38,958 nt of DNA from an uncultured Bacteroidales bacterium. GTDB taxonomy: Bacteria; Bacteroidota; Bacteroidia; Bacteroidales; UBA932. A program made the translations under genes and the position numbers. The notes under the pieces were generated by a model that saw only the letters and a list, made by a program, of their open reading frames with translations, did not search any database and was not told where the DNA came from. Below are positions 26,858 through 36,198 of this stretch, piece after piece (position 1 is the stretch's first letter; each line of letters begins with the position of its first letter). The stretch lies in assembly GCA_944323345.1 (NCBI GenBank), contig CALUSC010000019.1, forward strand, positions 1 through 38,958, written 5' to 3'.

Positions 26858-28093
26858 ATGAAAACAAAAAGACTGATGACTATTGCAGCCATGGCGGCAA
26901 CTCTTGTCGCATGCACTAAGGGCGAGATCGTCTACGAGGAAACCGGCAGCGAAATCGGCTTCCGCCCTGTGGCCGGAGCTTCTACCAAGGCTCCTGTCTA
27001 CGGTCCTCAAGGCGGTACGGACGGCGTCACTTATGACCAGGGTGAAGCTTTCGGAGTCTTCGCGTATCACAAGGTGCTTGCTTCAGGGGCGGCCTCCGCT
27101 GCGTGGGCAGATTTTGCCGCTGACGCAGGTACTATGAACACCTACATCGACGGCGGCCGCTTTGCCTATGATGCCGCTAATTCTGCATGGGCCGGACAGA
27201 AAGAAGACGGAGGAGACAACCCTTATTACTGGCCGAAGACAGGTGTGCTCGCATTTGCAGGCTACAGCCCGTGGGGCATTACCGGTACAGTTGCAGTCGA
27301 TGTCACCACTGCCGCGCAGTCTCCGAAACTGACCGTTTCAGGTTTCACGCAGGGAACATACTCCTGTACGACAGGTACGACTCCTGTCAACAATACGGTG
27401 GATCTCATGTGGTTCGATGCCGATGACCAGAATGCGGTGAACCTGACCGGGAGTGCCACGACACGCAGTGTGGCGGTCATCTTCAGACATGCATGTTCCT
27501 GGATAGATTTCAATCTTTCTCCGGCCGCCGATGCTGACAAAGGCAAATTCAAGATATTGAAGGTGACCCTGAAAAATGTCTATACCAAAGGCTCTTTCGA
27601 TTCCGGTAAGTGTGCGGAAACCGTGACGAACGACAAATCCGTGCCTTGGACGGCTTACGACTTCTCTTCGGCAGCGGCCGGAAAGGCAGACATCGTCCTT
27701 TATGATGTGCCTGCCGGCGTTTTCCTCGGCACTCCTGCAGCGCACGCCGCTGCAGTTGACGTGCTGCAGCTGAACGGACTGATCGCCATACCTCAGGATA
27801 TGGAAGCCGTCGCTGCAGATGCAGGAGCCGGCACCGAAGCCAAGGATCCTACATCTCTGGAAATCGTATATCAGCAGTACACTGTGGCTGATGGACAGAC
27901 CCCGAATCAGGAGACCATCTCCTTTAGGCTGACTGGTTCGGACACCAAGGGTACGGATCCGATTACAGACCATGGATCATGGCTGTACGGCCGTCACTAC
28001 ACCTATGATATTACGTTCGGTCTGCAGGAAATCCTCATCTCGCCTTCTGTCATAGACTGGACGAATGAGACCCTGGTAAGCATGAATAACTGA
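26858..28093 (+). CDS. Fimbrillin-family lipoprotein, 411 residues (right operon, second of four)
   Basis: Lipobox LVAC gives C19, followed by TKGEIVYEETGSEIGFRPVAGASTKAPV with the basic processing residue at K44. It has YYWPKTGVLAFAGYSPWG, VDLMWFDADDQN, VIFRHACSWIDFNL, and the end LQEILISPSVIDWTNE. Alanine content is high. It is highly similar in layout to the preceding and following genes. As a mid-length subunit with all canonical fimbrillin features it is a good candidate for the shaft subunit of the right fimbria; which of the four plays that role cannot be decided from sequence. Confidence 0.86.
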   Translation: MKTKRLMTIAAMAATLVACTKGEIVYEETGSEIGFRPVAGASTKAPVYGPQGGTDGVTYDQGEAFGVFAYHKVLASGAASAAWADFAADAGTMNTYIDGGRFAYDAANSAWAGQKEDGGDNPYYWPKTGVLAFAGYSPWGITGTVAVDVTTAAQSPKLTVSGFTQGTYSCTTGTTPVNNTVDLMWFDADDQNAVNLTGSATTRSVAVIFRHACSWIDFNLSPAADADKGKFKILKVTLKNVYTKGSFDSGKCAETVTNDKSVPWTAYDFSSAAAGKADIVLYDVPAGVFLGTPAAHAAAVDVLQLNGLIAIPQDMEAVAADAGAGTEAKDPTSLEIVYQQYTVADGQTPNQETISFRLTGSDTKGTDPITDHGSWLYGRHYTYDITFGLQEILISPSVIDWTNETLVSMNN

Positions 28094-28117
28094 AAAACAA
28101 CTAAATAACTTTTCAAA

Positions 28118-29230
28118 ATGAAGAAATTACTAATCATGGCAGGAACTGTCGCAGCGATGGCGGCCTGCACAAAGGGCGAGGTAGTCTATGAGGACACCAG
28201 TGCCGAGATCGGACTGGCTCCGGTGAACTACACTACTACAAAGGCCGATGTACCAGGCCCGGTAGAGAATACTGCATATCCTGCTGAAGAGGAATTTAAT
28301 GTTTTTGCGTTGTATACTTCATCCCCGGATGGAACAAATTTCAATGCGATAACAGACTATACAACATATTTTAAAAACGCAACTTTTACTGCCAGAGATA
28401 ATAAAGTTTGGGGAGGTGTGACTCCTTATTATTGGCCAAAAACAGGTTCTTTATTCTTTTCAGGCTATAGTCCGGCATATATCGCACAGTCCCAGGAAAG
28501 TAGTCCAACCATAGAATATAGTACTACTTACGGGTCAAGATTGACCATCCCAAATTTTGTGCAAGGGGAATATGTGTATACTGACGGAGGATCAACTCCG
28601 AATGAATATACTATGGTAGATTTGATGTATTTTGATGTATGGCCTGGTTCTAATTCGGAAAGCAATGCTGGAACATCAGGGTATCCGGTTGTGTTCAATC
28701 ATGCCCTTTCGTGGTTGACTTTTAATTTCGATGTGTCTGGAAATCAACTGAATGATCTGTTTACAATAACAAAGGTGACATTGCAGAATGTGGGAACTTG
28801 CTCAACATTCTGGTCAGGAACAGGACTTAGTGATGACCACAAGCCGAAATGGACATCAACTGTATGGCCTAAAGATATTGTCTTGTATGATAATTCTGCG
28901 CATGATTCAAAAGGCGCCAATAAGTTGACATATGTAAACAATGCCAAGTTCAAGATAGACGATGTGCTTGTAATTCCTCAAGCTATACCTGGATATGATA
29001 ATAATACAACAATTAAGATTGAGTTTACACAAAAAGCTTCTTTGTATGATCCGGAAATTCCACAGACTCAGACCTTGAGCTTGAGCGGAGGTGATGGCAT
29101 CGGTAATGACAGCAGTCAATGGATTATCAACAAGCATTATACATACAATATTACATTTACTGGCTCAGAAATTCTTATAGCGCCATCTGTGAATGATTGG
29201 CAGACTGTTGATAGTAATCGGCAGTATTAA
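28118..29230 (+). CDS. Fimbrillin-family lipoprotein, 370 residues, AT-rich (right operon, third of four)
   Basis: Lipobox MAAC gives C17, then TKGEVVYEDTSAEIGLAPVNYTTTKADVPG with K42. It contains YYWPKTGSLFFSGYSPAY, VDLMYFDVWPG, VVFNHALSWLTFNFDV and ends EILIAPSVNDWQTVD. The first 40 residues are very close to the preceding gene, whereas most of the remaining gene is markedly AT-richer than its surroundings and uses different codons. That pattern suggests the variable body was exchanged or acquired while the signal and first strand were kept. It is 24 bases from the previous gene. Confidence 0.86.
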   Translation: MKKLLIMAGTVAAMAACTKGEVVYEDTSAEIGLAPVNYTTTKADVPGPVENTAYPAEEEFNVFALYTSSPDGTNFNAITDYTTYFKNATFTARDNKVWGGVTPYYWPKTGSLFFSGYSPAYIAQSQESSPTIEYSTTYGSRLTIPNFVQGEYVYTDGGSTPNEYTMVDLMYFDVWPGSNSESNAGTSGYPVVFNHALSWLTFNFDVSGNQLNDLFTITKVTLQNVGTCSTFWSGTGLSDDHKPKWTSTVWPKDIVLYDNSAHDSKGANKLTYVNNAKFKIDDVLVIPQAIPGYDNNTTIKIEFTQKASLYDPEIPQTQTLSLSGGDGIGNDSSQWIINKHYTYNITFTGSEILIAPSVNDWQTVDSNRQY

Positions 29231-29288
29231 ACAGCTAGTCCGAAATAGTGGCAAGCCGCGCCATACTGCCGGACAAAAATATAAACTA

Positions 29289-30182
29289 ATGCAGAACTTT
29301 TTCAGAACGATATTGCCTATGGCTGCAGGAGTGCTGATGATGACTTCCTGTCTGTCGTCCGTCAGACCGGATGACAGGCAGGGCGTTGTCAGATTCCGGC
29401 CTGTATTGGGCACTGAAGTGCGTTCTGGAAACATTGGCGAAGCCTCCTTCCCCGAAAATATTGCCATAGGCGTGTGGGCATTGACCGATGGGCAGGAGGT
29501 CTATATGAATGGCGAGAAAGCAGAGTTTGACGGGGAAGACTGGACTACGGCATCGCCATTCCTGTGGCCTGAAAAAGAATTGAGATTCATCGCTTTTGCT
29601 CCGTTTGAGGCCGGCGCTGAAGTGAAAGACGGGCGGATAGTCCTTGAAGATTATGATTTGTCGGCAGGATCGGCCGGATTTTTCGTGACAGAAATGACCC
29701 CGCCACACAGCAGGACTGACAGCGCGATACACCTGCCTTTCCGGCTGGCGACTTCGAAGGTGGATTTCCGGGTAGCGAACGGGCTGAACGAGGTGACGTC
29801 TGTGAAAGTGGAGAGAATTACGCTGAAAGGGGTGTTTCTGCATGGAAGTTTCGATTCCGAGGCTGATCCTGAGTGGAATCTTGCCGGAGAGCCGATGGAC
29901 ATAACTGTGTACGACAGCAGCCGTGACGGAGCCGGACCGGAAGCTGTCAGGAAGCCGCAGCCATACGGAGGAACACTGGAAATCATCCCGCAGCAGTCGA
30001 AGCCGGTAGTCGAAGTGGTGTATTCGTTCCGGACTGCCGACAGCGAGTGGCTTTCCGGACAGCGGAACCGCACCGCAGAACTGCAAGCCAAGTGGGAACC
30101 GGGCAGACACTATACCTACACTCTTACCATAACCGAGACCATTATCAGGCACAGTGCCGGTATCAGTACTGCAAATCAATGA
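29289..30182 (+). CDS. Short divergent fimbrillin-family lipoprotein, 297 residues (right operon, fourth of four)
   Basis: The start at 29289 gives a signal peptide with lipobox MTSC (C21); the longer frame from 29193 overlaps the previous gene. VVRFRPVLGTEVRSGN has Arg at position 45 where the others have Lys. It keeps FLWPEKELRFIAFAPF, HLPFRLATSKVDFRV and RHYTYTLTITETII, but ends IRHSAGISTANQ, without the terminal PSV-DW strand motif of the other fimbrillins. It may be a specialised end or adaptor subunit, or a decaying copy; no frameshift that would restore the motif was found near the end. It is 7 bases from the next gene. Confidence 0.8.
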   Translation: MQNFFRTILPMAAGVLMMTSCLSSVRPDDRQGVVRFRPVLGTEVRSGNIGEASFPENIAIGVWALTDGQEVYMNGEKAEFDGEDWTTASPFLWPEKELRFIAFAPFEAGAEVKDGRIVLEDYDLSAGSAGFFVTEMTPPHSRTDSAIHLPFRLATSKVDFRVANGLNEVTSVKVERITLKGVFLHGSFDSEADPEWNLAGEPMDITVYDSSRDGAGPEAVRKPQPYGGTLEIIPQQSKPVVEVVYSFRTADSEWLSGQRNRTAELQAKWEPGRHYTYTLTITETIIRHSAGISTANQ

Positions 30183-30189
30183 GATTCTG

Positions 30190-31329
30190 ATGAAAGGAGC
30201 GACAGTAAATATTTCCATGATGCTGACAGTCCTGCTGGCGGCTGCCTTGGCTGCAGGTGCATGCCGGAAGACGGATGTCGAGATCAATGACGGCTCCGGT
30301 TCCGGAGGGTCTGTATCAGAGGATGTCCCCATGACATTTTCTGTCTCAGCCGATGCGCACAAACCTGCCAAGTCTGTCATCACTGCCGGCAATTTCCAGA
30401 CTGCCGGCAATACGGTCAGGGTTTACGACAGACTGACTGTCGGAAACCGCACTGACTTGTATATCAACGGACGGGATGCGGAATACCGCAATGACCCCCA
30501 GATATTGCCGGACGGCACGGTGACATCCGCCGGCTGGCATTTCATGGATGGCAGCAGATATTGGACCCGTTCGGGAACGCACCTGTTCACGGCATTCCTG
30601 AGCGGATATCATGTCGCCGACAAGAATAAGCCCGGCGGTTCGTTTTTCAACGACATTGATGACATCATTGCCGACCCTTCTGACCAGAGCAGGCTGGCTG
30701 TGGAATACGATGATGCGGACGGCTCGCTGAACATAGAGAACTGGAGAATATCCACTTCAAATCAGTTTGATTTCATGTATGCAACCCATACGCGGAATGT
30801 GGAGACGGCCATTTCTCCGTATGCACCTGTCCCGCTCAAGATGGAACATCTGTTCGCTGCAGTGCAGTTCAATATTACAAACATGGTAGATTATTGTCCG
30901 GATTCAAAGGCCACTCTTTTCATTTTGAACGGTCTGAATCTGTCGGGATCAGCCACCGTCACGCCTGCGGCTTCAGGGTGTGACGTGAATACGGAAATAA
31001 ACGGCAAGGGACAGCTGACGGTGAACCGGACTTCTGCCCTTGCCTACAACCAGCCGTACAATGTCTTCGCCAATGTAGGGAATATCGGGGATGACGGCTG
31101 TCTGCTGATATGGCCTCATTCGCAGTCGGAACTCGGGGCGGCATCCGTCGAACTGCATTTGAGTGACAGTATCGAAGATCATTATGTATTGTCTCTGGCA
31201 AATGAGGATGTCACGAGGTGGGATGCCGGCAACAGGTATATTTACAATTTCTATATTCAGGACAACCGTATTACTTTCACTGTCGAGGTTGTCGGCTGGA
31301 TATATGACGATGTCATTATAGAAGGATGA
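30190..31329 (+). CDS. Accessory fimbrillin-family lipoprotein, 379 residues (right operon)
   Basis: Start at 30190, 7 bases after the previous stop. Lipobox AGAC gives C25, followed by a Ser/Gly-rich linker (GSGSGGSVSE). VPMTFSVSADAHKPAKSVITAGNF has basic residues K58 and K61, the latter aligning with K52 of the left-operon partner (18086-19192). Further shared features are YWTRSGTHLFTAF, FDFMYATH, LKMEHLFAAVQFNI, LLIWPHS and the end GWIYDDVIIEG. The stop overlaps the next ATG by 4 bases, as at the equivalent junction of the left operon. Confidence 0.84.
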   Translation: MKGATVNISMMLTVLLAAALAAGACRKTDVEINDGSGSGGSVSEDVPMTFSVSADAHKPAKSVITAGNFQTAGNTVRVYDRLTVGNRTDLYINGRDAEYRNDPQILPDGTVTSAGWHFMDGSRYWTRSGTHLFTAFLSGYHVADKNKPGGSFFNDIDDIIADPSDQSRLAVEYDDADGSLNIENWRISTSNQFDFMYATHTRNVETAISPYAPVPLKMEHLFAAVQFNITNMVDYCPDSKATLFILNGLNLSGSATVTPAASGCDVNTEINGKGQLTVNRTSALAYNQPYNVFANVGNIGDDGCLLIWPHSQSELGAASVELHLSDSIEDHYVLSLANEDVTRWDAGNRYIYNFYIQDNRITFTVEVVGWIYDDVIIEG

Positions 31330-32396
31330 TGGGAACTGTAAGACATATTCTCCATGTTTTCGCTGTCCTGACTGTACCGGCGGCGGTCTCCTGCGTGAAG
31401 ACGGAGCCGTCATCTCCGGCAGAAGACAGCGGGGAAAACATAGCTTTCTATGTCAGGACACCGGACACGAGAGCCATGATAGAGGATGCTGCCTCTCTGG
31501 CTGACAGAGGGCTTTCAATCCATGTGACCGATATGCGGGATGCAGGTACGTTCAGCAATACGGCCGTCGCCTATTCCGGCAACGGAGCATGGAGGTCCGA
31601 CAGATCCTGGACTGCGGGCAAGAGTTACGAGTTCTTCGCATATGTCAGCAGCCCGGGAAGTGCCACGGGGGCATCGGTGTCGTCTGTCAGCGACAATGGC
31701 CGCACTGTAACAGTCAGTCAGCCGTCTTCCTATTCCGATTCTCCGGACGGCTACAGCGACTATCTCCTGTCCTACAGGGTGACGGCTTCCGGAAGCCGCC
31801 CCGCTCCTGTGGAACTCAAACTGGAGAGGGTCACTACAGGAGTGGAACTATATATGTCTACTCCGAATCCGAAGGATGAAGCCAGAGTGATTTTGAAGGA
31901 GGCTTCGTTTATAAACATAGTACGCAGTGCGACATTTTCCATCGCCGATCATGCCGCATCTTCATCGGTGTCAGGCTCTTCCCAGATTATGAACACATGG
32001 AGGGTGGTGCGTAGCACCCAGAGGGTGACTTATTTGAAAAATACAGGGGCGGAAGGTCTGGAACTGGAATATTTCGACCCGGCAGGGGGAGACTTCGGTT
32101 ATGATTATTCCAAATACGGAATCATGCGGTTCCTGACGGTCCGGCAGCCTCTCACGGAGACTGTGACGACAGGCGTGACGGACATCGTGCTTCATCTGGA
32201 GTATGCCGTGGAGGAAAACGGGCAGACCGTGGATTATGAAGTGGACATGCCTCTGAAAAATTACAGACCGACGATGTGGTCCATAGGCCACAAGGTGAGG
32301 TATTATGTGACCATTGATTCCAGTATCGACCTGGTCGGTACGGTGGTCAAGTGGAATGAAGTTGACTTTATAGAAGGTACATTGCTCCCGGACTGA
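31326..32396 (+). CDS. Accessory fimbrillin-family lipoprotein, 356 residues (right operon)
   Basis: Two adjacent ATG codons (31326 and 31329) are possible starts; the first overlaps the preceding stop. Lipobox AVSC gives C23. NIAFYVRTPDTRAMIED puts Arg at position 49 where the left partner (17055-18089) has Lys48. Shared blocks include LSIHVTD, SYEFFAYVSS, DYLLSYRVTASG, YGIMRFL, GHKVRYYVTIDSS and KWNEVDFIEGTLLPD. The whole length aligns with the left partner, so they are positional paralogues. A 62-base gap follows. Confidence 0.84.
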   Translation: MMGTVRHILHVFAVLTVPAAVSCVKTEPSSPAEDSGENIAFYVRTPDTRAMIEDAASLADRGLSIHVTDMRDAGTFSNTAVAYSGNGAWRSDRSWTAGKSYEFFAYVSSPGSATGASVSSVSDNGRTVTVSQPSSYSDSPDGYSDYLLSYRVTASGSRPAPVELKLERVTTGVELYMSTPNPKDEARVILKEASFINIVRSATFSIADHAASSSVSGSSQIMNTWRVVRSTQRVTYLKNTGAEGLELEYFDPAGGDFGYDYSKYGIMRFLTVRQPLTETVTTGVTDIVLHLEYAVEENGQTVDYEVDMPLKNYRPTMWSIGHKVRYYVTIDSSIDLVGTVVKWNEVDFIEGTLLPD

Positions 32397-32458
32397 CGAG
32401 AGGGTCAGGCAAGGGACGGATGCATTGTCCGTGAGGACAGTCATAAAATGGAAGTCAT

Positions 32459-35400
32459 ATGTTCAAGGGATTTCTTAAATATTCGATTGTGTCAGCGGCC
32501 GTGTGTCTCATGTCAGCCGGATGCGTGAGGGAGAATTTAGAGGAGGCTGCAGGTGACATGAGAATCAGTATCGGGGCCAAGGTGGATGCCGTGAGGGTGG
32601 CTACCAAGGCTGCCGTGGATCAGACTACCGCTCTGGACAGCGATATGAAAATCAATCTTATACGCTGGGATGAAGGCGGAAGTGCAGGTACGGCCGGGCG
32701 CGAGGAGCTTTCTGCTGAAATGGGGGCTGTGCCTGATGCCGGGACATGGTACAGGGATATCAGGGTGTCGCCGGCGCAGTTTTATGTGGACAGGACGAAA
32801 GAAGTGGGATTCGCCGGGTGGTATCCTGCCAAGGATTCGTCTGAAGGTGCCGGCTGGGTGCTCGACGAGAGGACTGAAAACGGTGTGACGGACAGGTATG
32901 TCATCCATGAAGACAATACGATGACTTTCCGTATAGACGGGACGACTGATGTGATGGTCAGCAATTTCGTCAAGGGAAACTATACTTCCGGCATTCCTGC
33001 GATGGAGTTCAGCCACGCACTCTGCTGGTACAATATATACGCTTATGCGGTGGATGCGGATACCAAGGCGGAATGGGGGGATCTGACCCGCCTGACGCTT
33101 ACGAACCTTCCGGAAGAGGTCGTGATAAAGCTGCCGGATGACATTTCGCAGTCGGATGAGATAGAGTTCAGCTATCGCGGAGGCGAGGAGACAGGAAACG
33201 AGGACTGGGCTCAGGACGGCACCATCATCTGGGATACGGAAAAGCATCCGGATACCAATCCTGCCAAGGATCTTCCGGTAGGCCTTCCTGCCGTCGTCAA
33301 GGATCAGGCTTTCGTGGGGACGCTTCTCGGCGGCGCACCTCTGCAGAAAGTGCTGGGAATCGAGGCGCGGACCACGAGGCAGACATCCGGGAACTCCGTG
33401 TCCATAGCGAGGAATTTCAAGCCGGGGTATATCTATAATATTTTCCTGCGCTTTTCGTCAAAGGGCATCATCAATGCCGAGGTTTCGGCTTCGGAGTGGC
33501 ACTACAATGAAAACGACATAGTGATAGACCAGAATTTCGACCTGCTGACGGACCTGTCCAGATACGGGACATCGAATTCTTATATAGTTTCTTCGGCGAA
33601 CAGGGGATACTGCTTCACCGGAAACGTGAAGGGAAACGGCGAGGACGGGAATATCATCACGGACAGGACCGGAGCTCAGATAGTAAGGCTCGATGACAGC
33701 GGAGTGAACCTGAATGTGGACCATATCGGGATAGTCAGGTCGGACGCCATGATGAAGCTTGTGAACGGGCAGTGGGAGCTGATAGATGATGAGAACGAGC
33801 GCAAGAACACGAAGATTCTCGAGCTGGCATCGGACCGGCTGAGTAACGGCAGGGTGATCTTCAAGGTGCCGGGGGCGGTGGAGCGGACAGCCTCTGGCGA
33901 CACCCTCAAGACAGAGTCGGGAGAGGTCGTCTATGACAGCGATGATTTCAGCCTACAGTACAAGGGAAATGTCAAGATAGCCGCTTTCGACGGGGCCGGG
34001 AACATCATCTGGAGCTGGCATATCTGGGTCACTGACAAGCCTAAGAATCAAGGATATTCAAACGGATATGTGGCTTTGGACAGGAATCTGGGGGCAGTCA
34101 CTACGGATTATGCCTCGTTCATGAAGGACAGGTCTGCATGGTCGGGACTGTATTACCAGTGGGGCAGGAAGGATCCGATATTCCGCGCCACCGTGGAAGA
34201 AGGTTCGGCATGGGGCAGGGAAGTGGTCGGCCATCCCGTTTCCGTGGCGGAAGCCACCATGCATCCGGTGACATACTATTACGACGAGCAGGGCGGAAAC
34301 AACTGGACTACCGACCCGAAAAGCGACTATTTCTGGGGATACGTATCGGTCAGGGACGATATCCGCAAGACGATTTACGACCCGTGTCCGCCGGGGTACC
34401 GCGTGCCGGGCAATCCTATCTGGGAGAATCCTTCGAAGGACATGACCCATAAATCCCTGACGGGGCGCGACGGTTTCGCCGGCTATATGTTCTCCCTCGG
34501 CGGAGGCATGATCGACATCTATTATCCTAAATCCTATTGCATCTCCGATGCAAAGGTCATACATGGCGATTTGCTGTCCGGAACTCCGGCGGACGAAGAT
34601 TTCGTTTATCTGTATTCGGCTACGCCTTATGAGCCGGAAGACGGGGAGTCCGTGGATAAGTACGGAAGCCTTTCCTATCATTTCAGGTACAATGACGGGG
34701 AGCTGTCCGGGAATTATTCGCAGGTGCTTGTATCCGACCCTGACGTTTACCGGGTGAAACGGTCGGATGCCTATCCCGTGAGGTGCGTTTTCGAAAATTC
34801 CGCTCCGGTAGTCACGGACTTGAGCGCGAACCAGACCGCAAATTCATATGTAGTGGCAGAATCGGGATTCTATGAGTTCAAGGCTGATGTCAGAGGAAAC
34901 GGGGTCTCGAACTTGAATATAGTTTCAGGAACGACAGTGGTGAACCGGGATTTCGATGCCGGTATGGGTACGACTATATCAGGCATCGACCATATTGATG
35001 TACTCTGGTGGCAAGGTGATCTTTATAAGGATGGGCAGACCAGAAGCTGGTGGCTGGACTTCATAGAAGATAATCCGGATTCCCAGGAGATAGAGCAGAA
35101 TTGCCCTGTGCGCGTGCTTGATGACGGCAAGCTGGCCGACGGGAAAGTCCTGCTTTATGTCACAGTGAACGAAAGGACCATCGGCAATGTCGGACTCGCC
35201 GCCTATGACAGGAACGACAAGATTCTGTGGAGCTGGCACATCTGGATAGAGCCTGATATCAGCCTCGTCAGTCTTGGAGAATATACTCTGATGGACAGGA
35301 ATTTAGGCGCTACATTTTCTCCGGGAGCAGGCCAGGGTTTCAATGCTGATAATATATACTCCGGTCTAGGTTTTTATTATCAGTGGGGCAGGAAGGATCC

Positions 35401-36112
35401 GTTTTTCCAGCCGGCTATCTATCGCTCGTCCACTACCCAAAATCAGGTATGGTATAAGAAAGTCCTTGAAAACGGGGTATGGGAGTGGAAAAGAATGGAC
35501 AGTGTCGAAGTGTTGAATGTGGATAATCAGACAGTTGCCGAAAGTTGGTCTATTGAAGCTTCAACATCCTTGCCTACAACGTATTTCGGTACGGACAATC
35601 TCAATGAGTGGCAATCTTCGTACAGGTTAAGTACGAGTGCAATCAATGATTTATGGGGATATGTCGGTGATAACGGTGTCAAAGGGAATTCATTTGCCAA
35701 GACTATGTATGACCCCTGCCCTCCCGGGTACAGGGTCATGCAGCACGATGTATTCGAGTCGGCTGAAATCTGTGCCGCCAATGAAGATACGCAGTATCGT
35801 ATCGACAAAAGCAATGACTACGGGATTTATTTCGATAATTCAACTTATGTGTACTATTCGAATGGTGCTAGGAAAGGCTACGCCATTGCAGAAGGAATAT
35901 GGTTTCCGAACAGCGGCGCTATAAGGAGTCCCGGCTCTTTCGTATGGAATCAGAATAATCAGTATAATCACAGGCTTTCTACCGCAACTCCGTTTTCGGG
36001 AACAAATATGCGAGAAATCAGGTGGTGGCCTTCTGACAACCGTTATGTCATTCAGGAGAATCATGGGAGCTGGATGTCTGCCGGCCGAGTGGTGAGGTGC
36101 CAGATGGAATAG
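32459..36112 (+). CDS. Large fimbrial lipoprotein with two FISUMP-type modules (right operon)
   Basis: 1217 residues. Lipobox SAGC gives C22; RVATKAAVDQTT gives the basic processing residue K50. A fimbrillin-like region (about 25-365) includes VGFAGWYPAKD and MEFSHALCWYNIYAYAVD. Module 1 (about 370-775) has NSYIVSSAN, WSWHIWVTD at about 518, DRNLGAV, YYQWGRKDP at about 564 and YDPCPPGYRV at about 640. Module 2 (about 795-1217) repeats the series and closes with VVRCQME. Each module has one Cys in DPCP and one in the closing VRC, a possible disulfide pair. Bases about 35300-36060, the module 2 end, are AT-richer than the rest. Same architecture as 13345-17007. Confidence 0.86.
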   Translation: MFKGFLKYSIVSAAVCLMSAGCVRENLEEAAGDMRISIGAKVDAVRVATKAAVDQTTALDSDMKINLIRWDEGGSAGTAGREELSAEMGAVPDAGTWYRDIRVSPAQFYVDRTKEVGFAGWYPAKDSSEGAGWVLDERTENGVTDRYVIHEDNTMTFRIDGTTDVMVSNFVKGNYTSGIPAMEFSHALCWYNIYAYAVDADTKAEWGDLTRLTLTNLPEEVVIKLPDDISQSDEIEFSYRGGEETGNEDWAQDGTIIWDTEKHPDTNPAKDLPVGLPAVVKDQAFVGTLLGGAPLQKVLGIEARTTRQTSGNSVSIARNFKPGYIYNIFLRFSSKGIINAEVSASEWHYNENDIVIDQNFDLLTDLSRYGTSNSYIVSSANRGYCFTGNVKGNGEDGNIITDRTGAQIVRLDDSGVNLNVDHIGIVRSDAMMKLVNGQWELIDDENERKNTKILELASDRLSNGRVIFKVPGAVERTASGDTLKTESGEVVYDSDDFSLQYKGNVKIAAFDGAGNIIWSWHIWVTDKPKNQGYSNGYVALDRNLGAVTTDYASFMKDRSAWSGLYYQWGRKDPIFRATVEEGSAWGREVVGHPVSVAEATMHPVTYYYDEQGGNNWTTDPKSDYFWGYVSVRDDIRKTIYDPCPPGYRVPGNPIWENPSKDMTHKSLTGRDGFAGYMFSLGGGMIDIYYPKSYCISDAKVIHGDLLSGTPADEDFVYLYSATPYEPEDGESVDKYGSLSYHFRYNDGELSGNYSQVLVSDPDVYRVKRSDAYPVRCVFENSAPVVTDLSANQTANSYVVAESGFYEFKADVRGNGVSNLNIVSGTTVVNRDFDAGMGTTISGIDHIDVLWWQGDLYKDGQTRSWWLDFIEDNPDSQEIEQNCPVRVLDDGKLADGKVLLYVTVNERTIGNVGLAAYDRNDKILWSWHIWIEPDISLVSLGEYTLMDRNLGATFSPGAGQGFNADNIYSGLGFYYQWGRKDPFFQPAIYRSSTTQNQVWYKKVLENGVWEWKRMDSVEVLNVDNQTVAESWSIEASTSLPTTYFGTDNLNEWQSSYRLSTSAINDLWGYVGDNGVKGNSFAKTMYDPCPPGYRVMQHDVFESAEICAANEDTQYRIDKSNDYGIYFDNSTYVYYSNGARKGYAIAEGIWFPNSGAIRSPGSFVWNQNNQYNHRLSTATPFSGTNMREIRWWPSDNRYVIQENHGSWMSAGRVVRCQME

Positions 36113-36198
36113 GGGATTGGACATTTGTGTCGGGCCTGACGGTTCCGTCGAGTCATGCTTCCCGGATACGGAGTCTGGAAAATAAAAAATTTGAAGCT

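Noticed and set aside
29286-30410. 374-residue minus-strand frame
   Set aside because: Runs opposite two lipoprotein genes and has no family motif.
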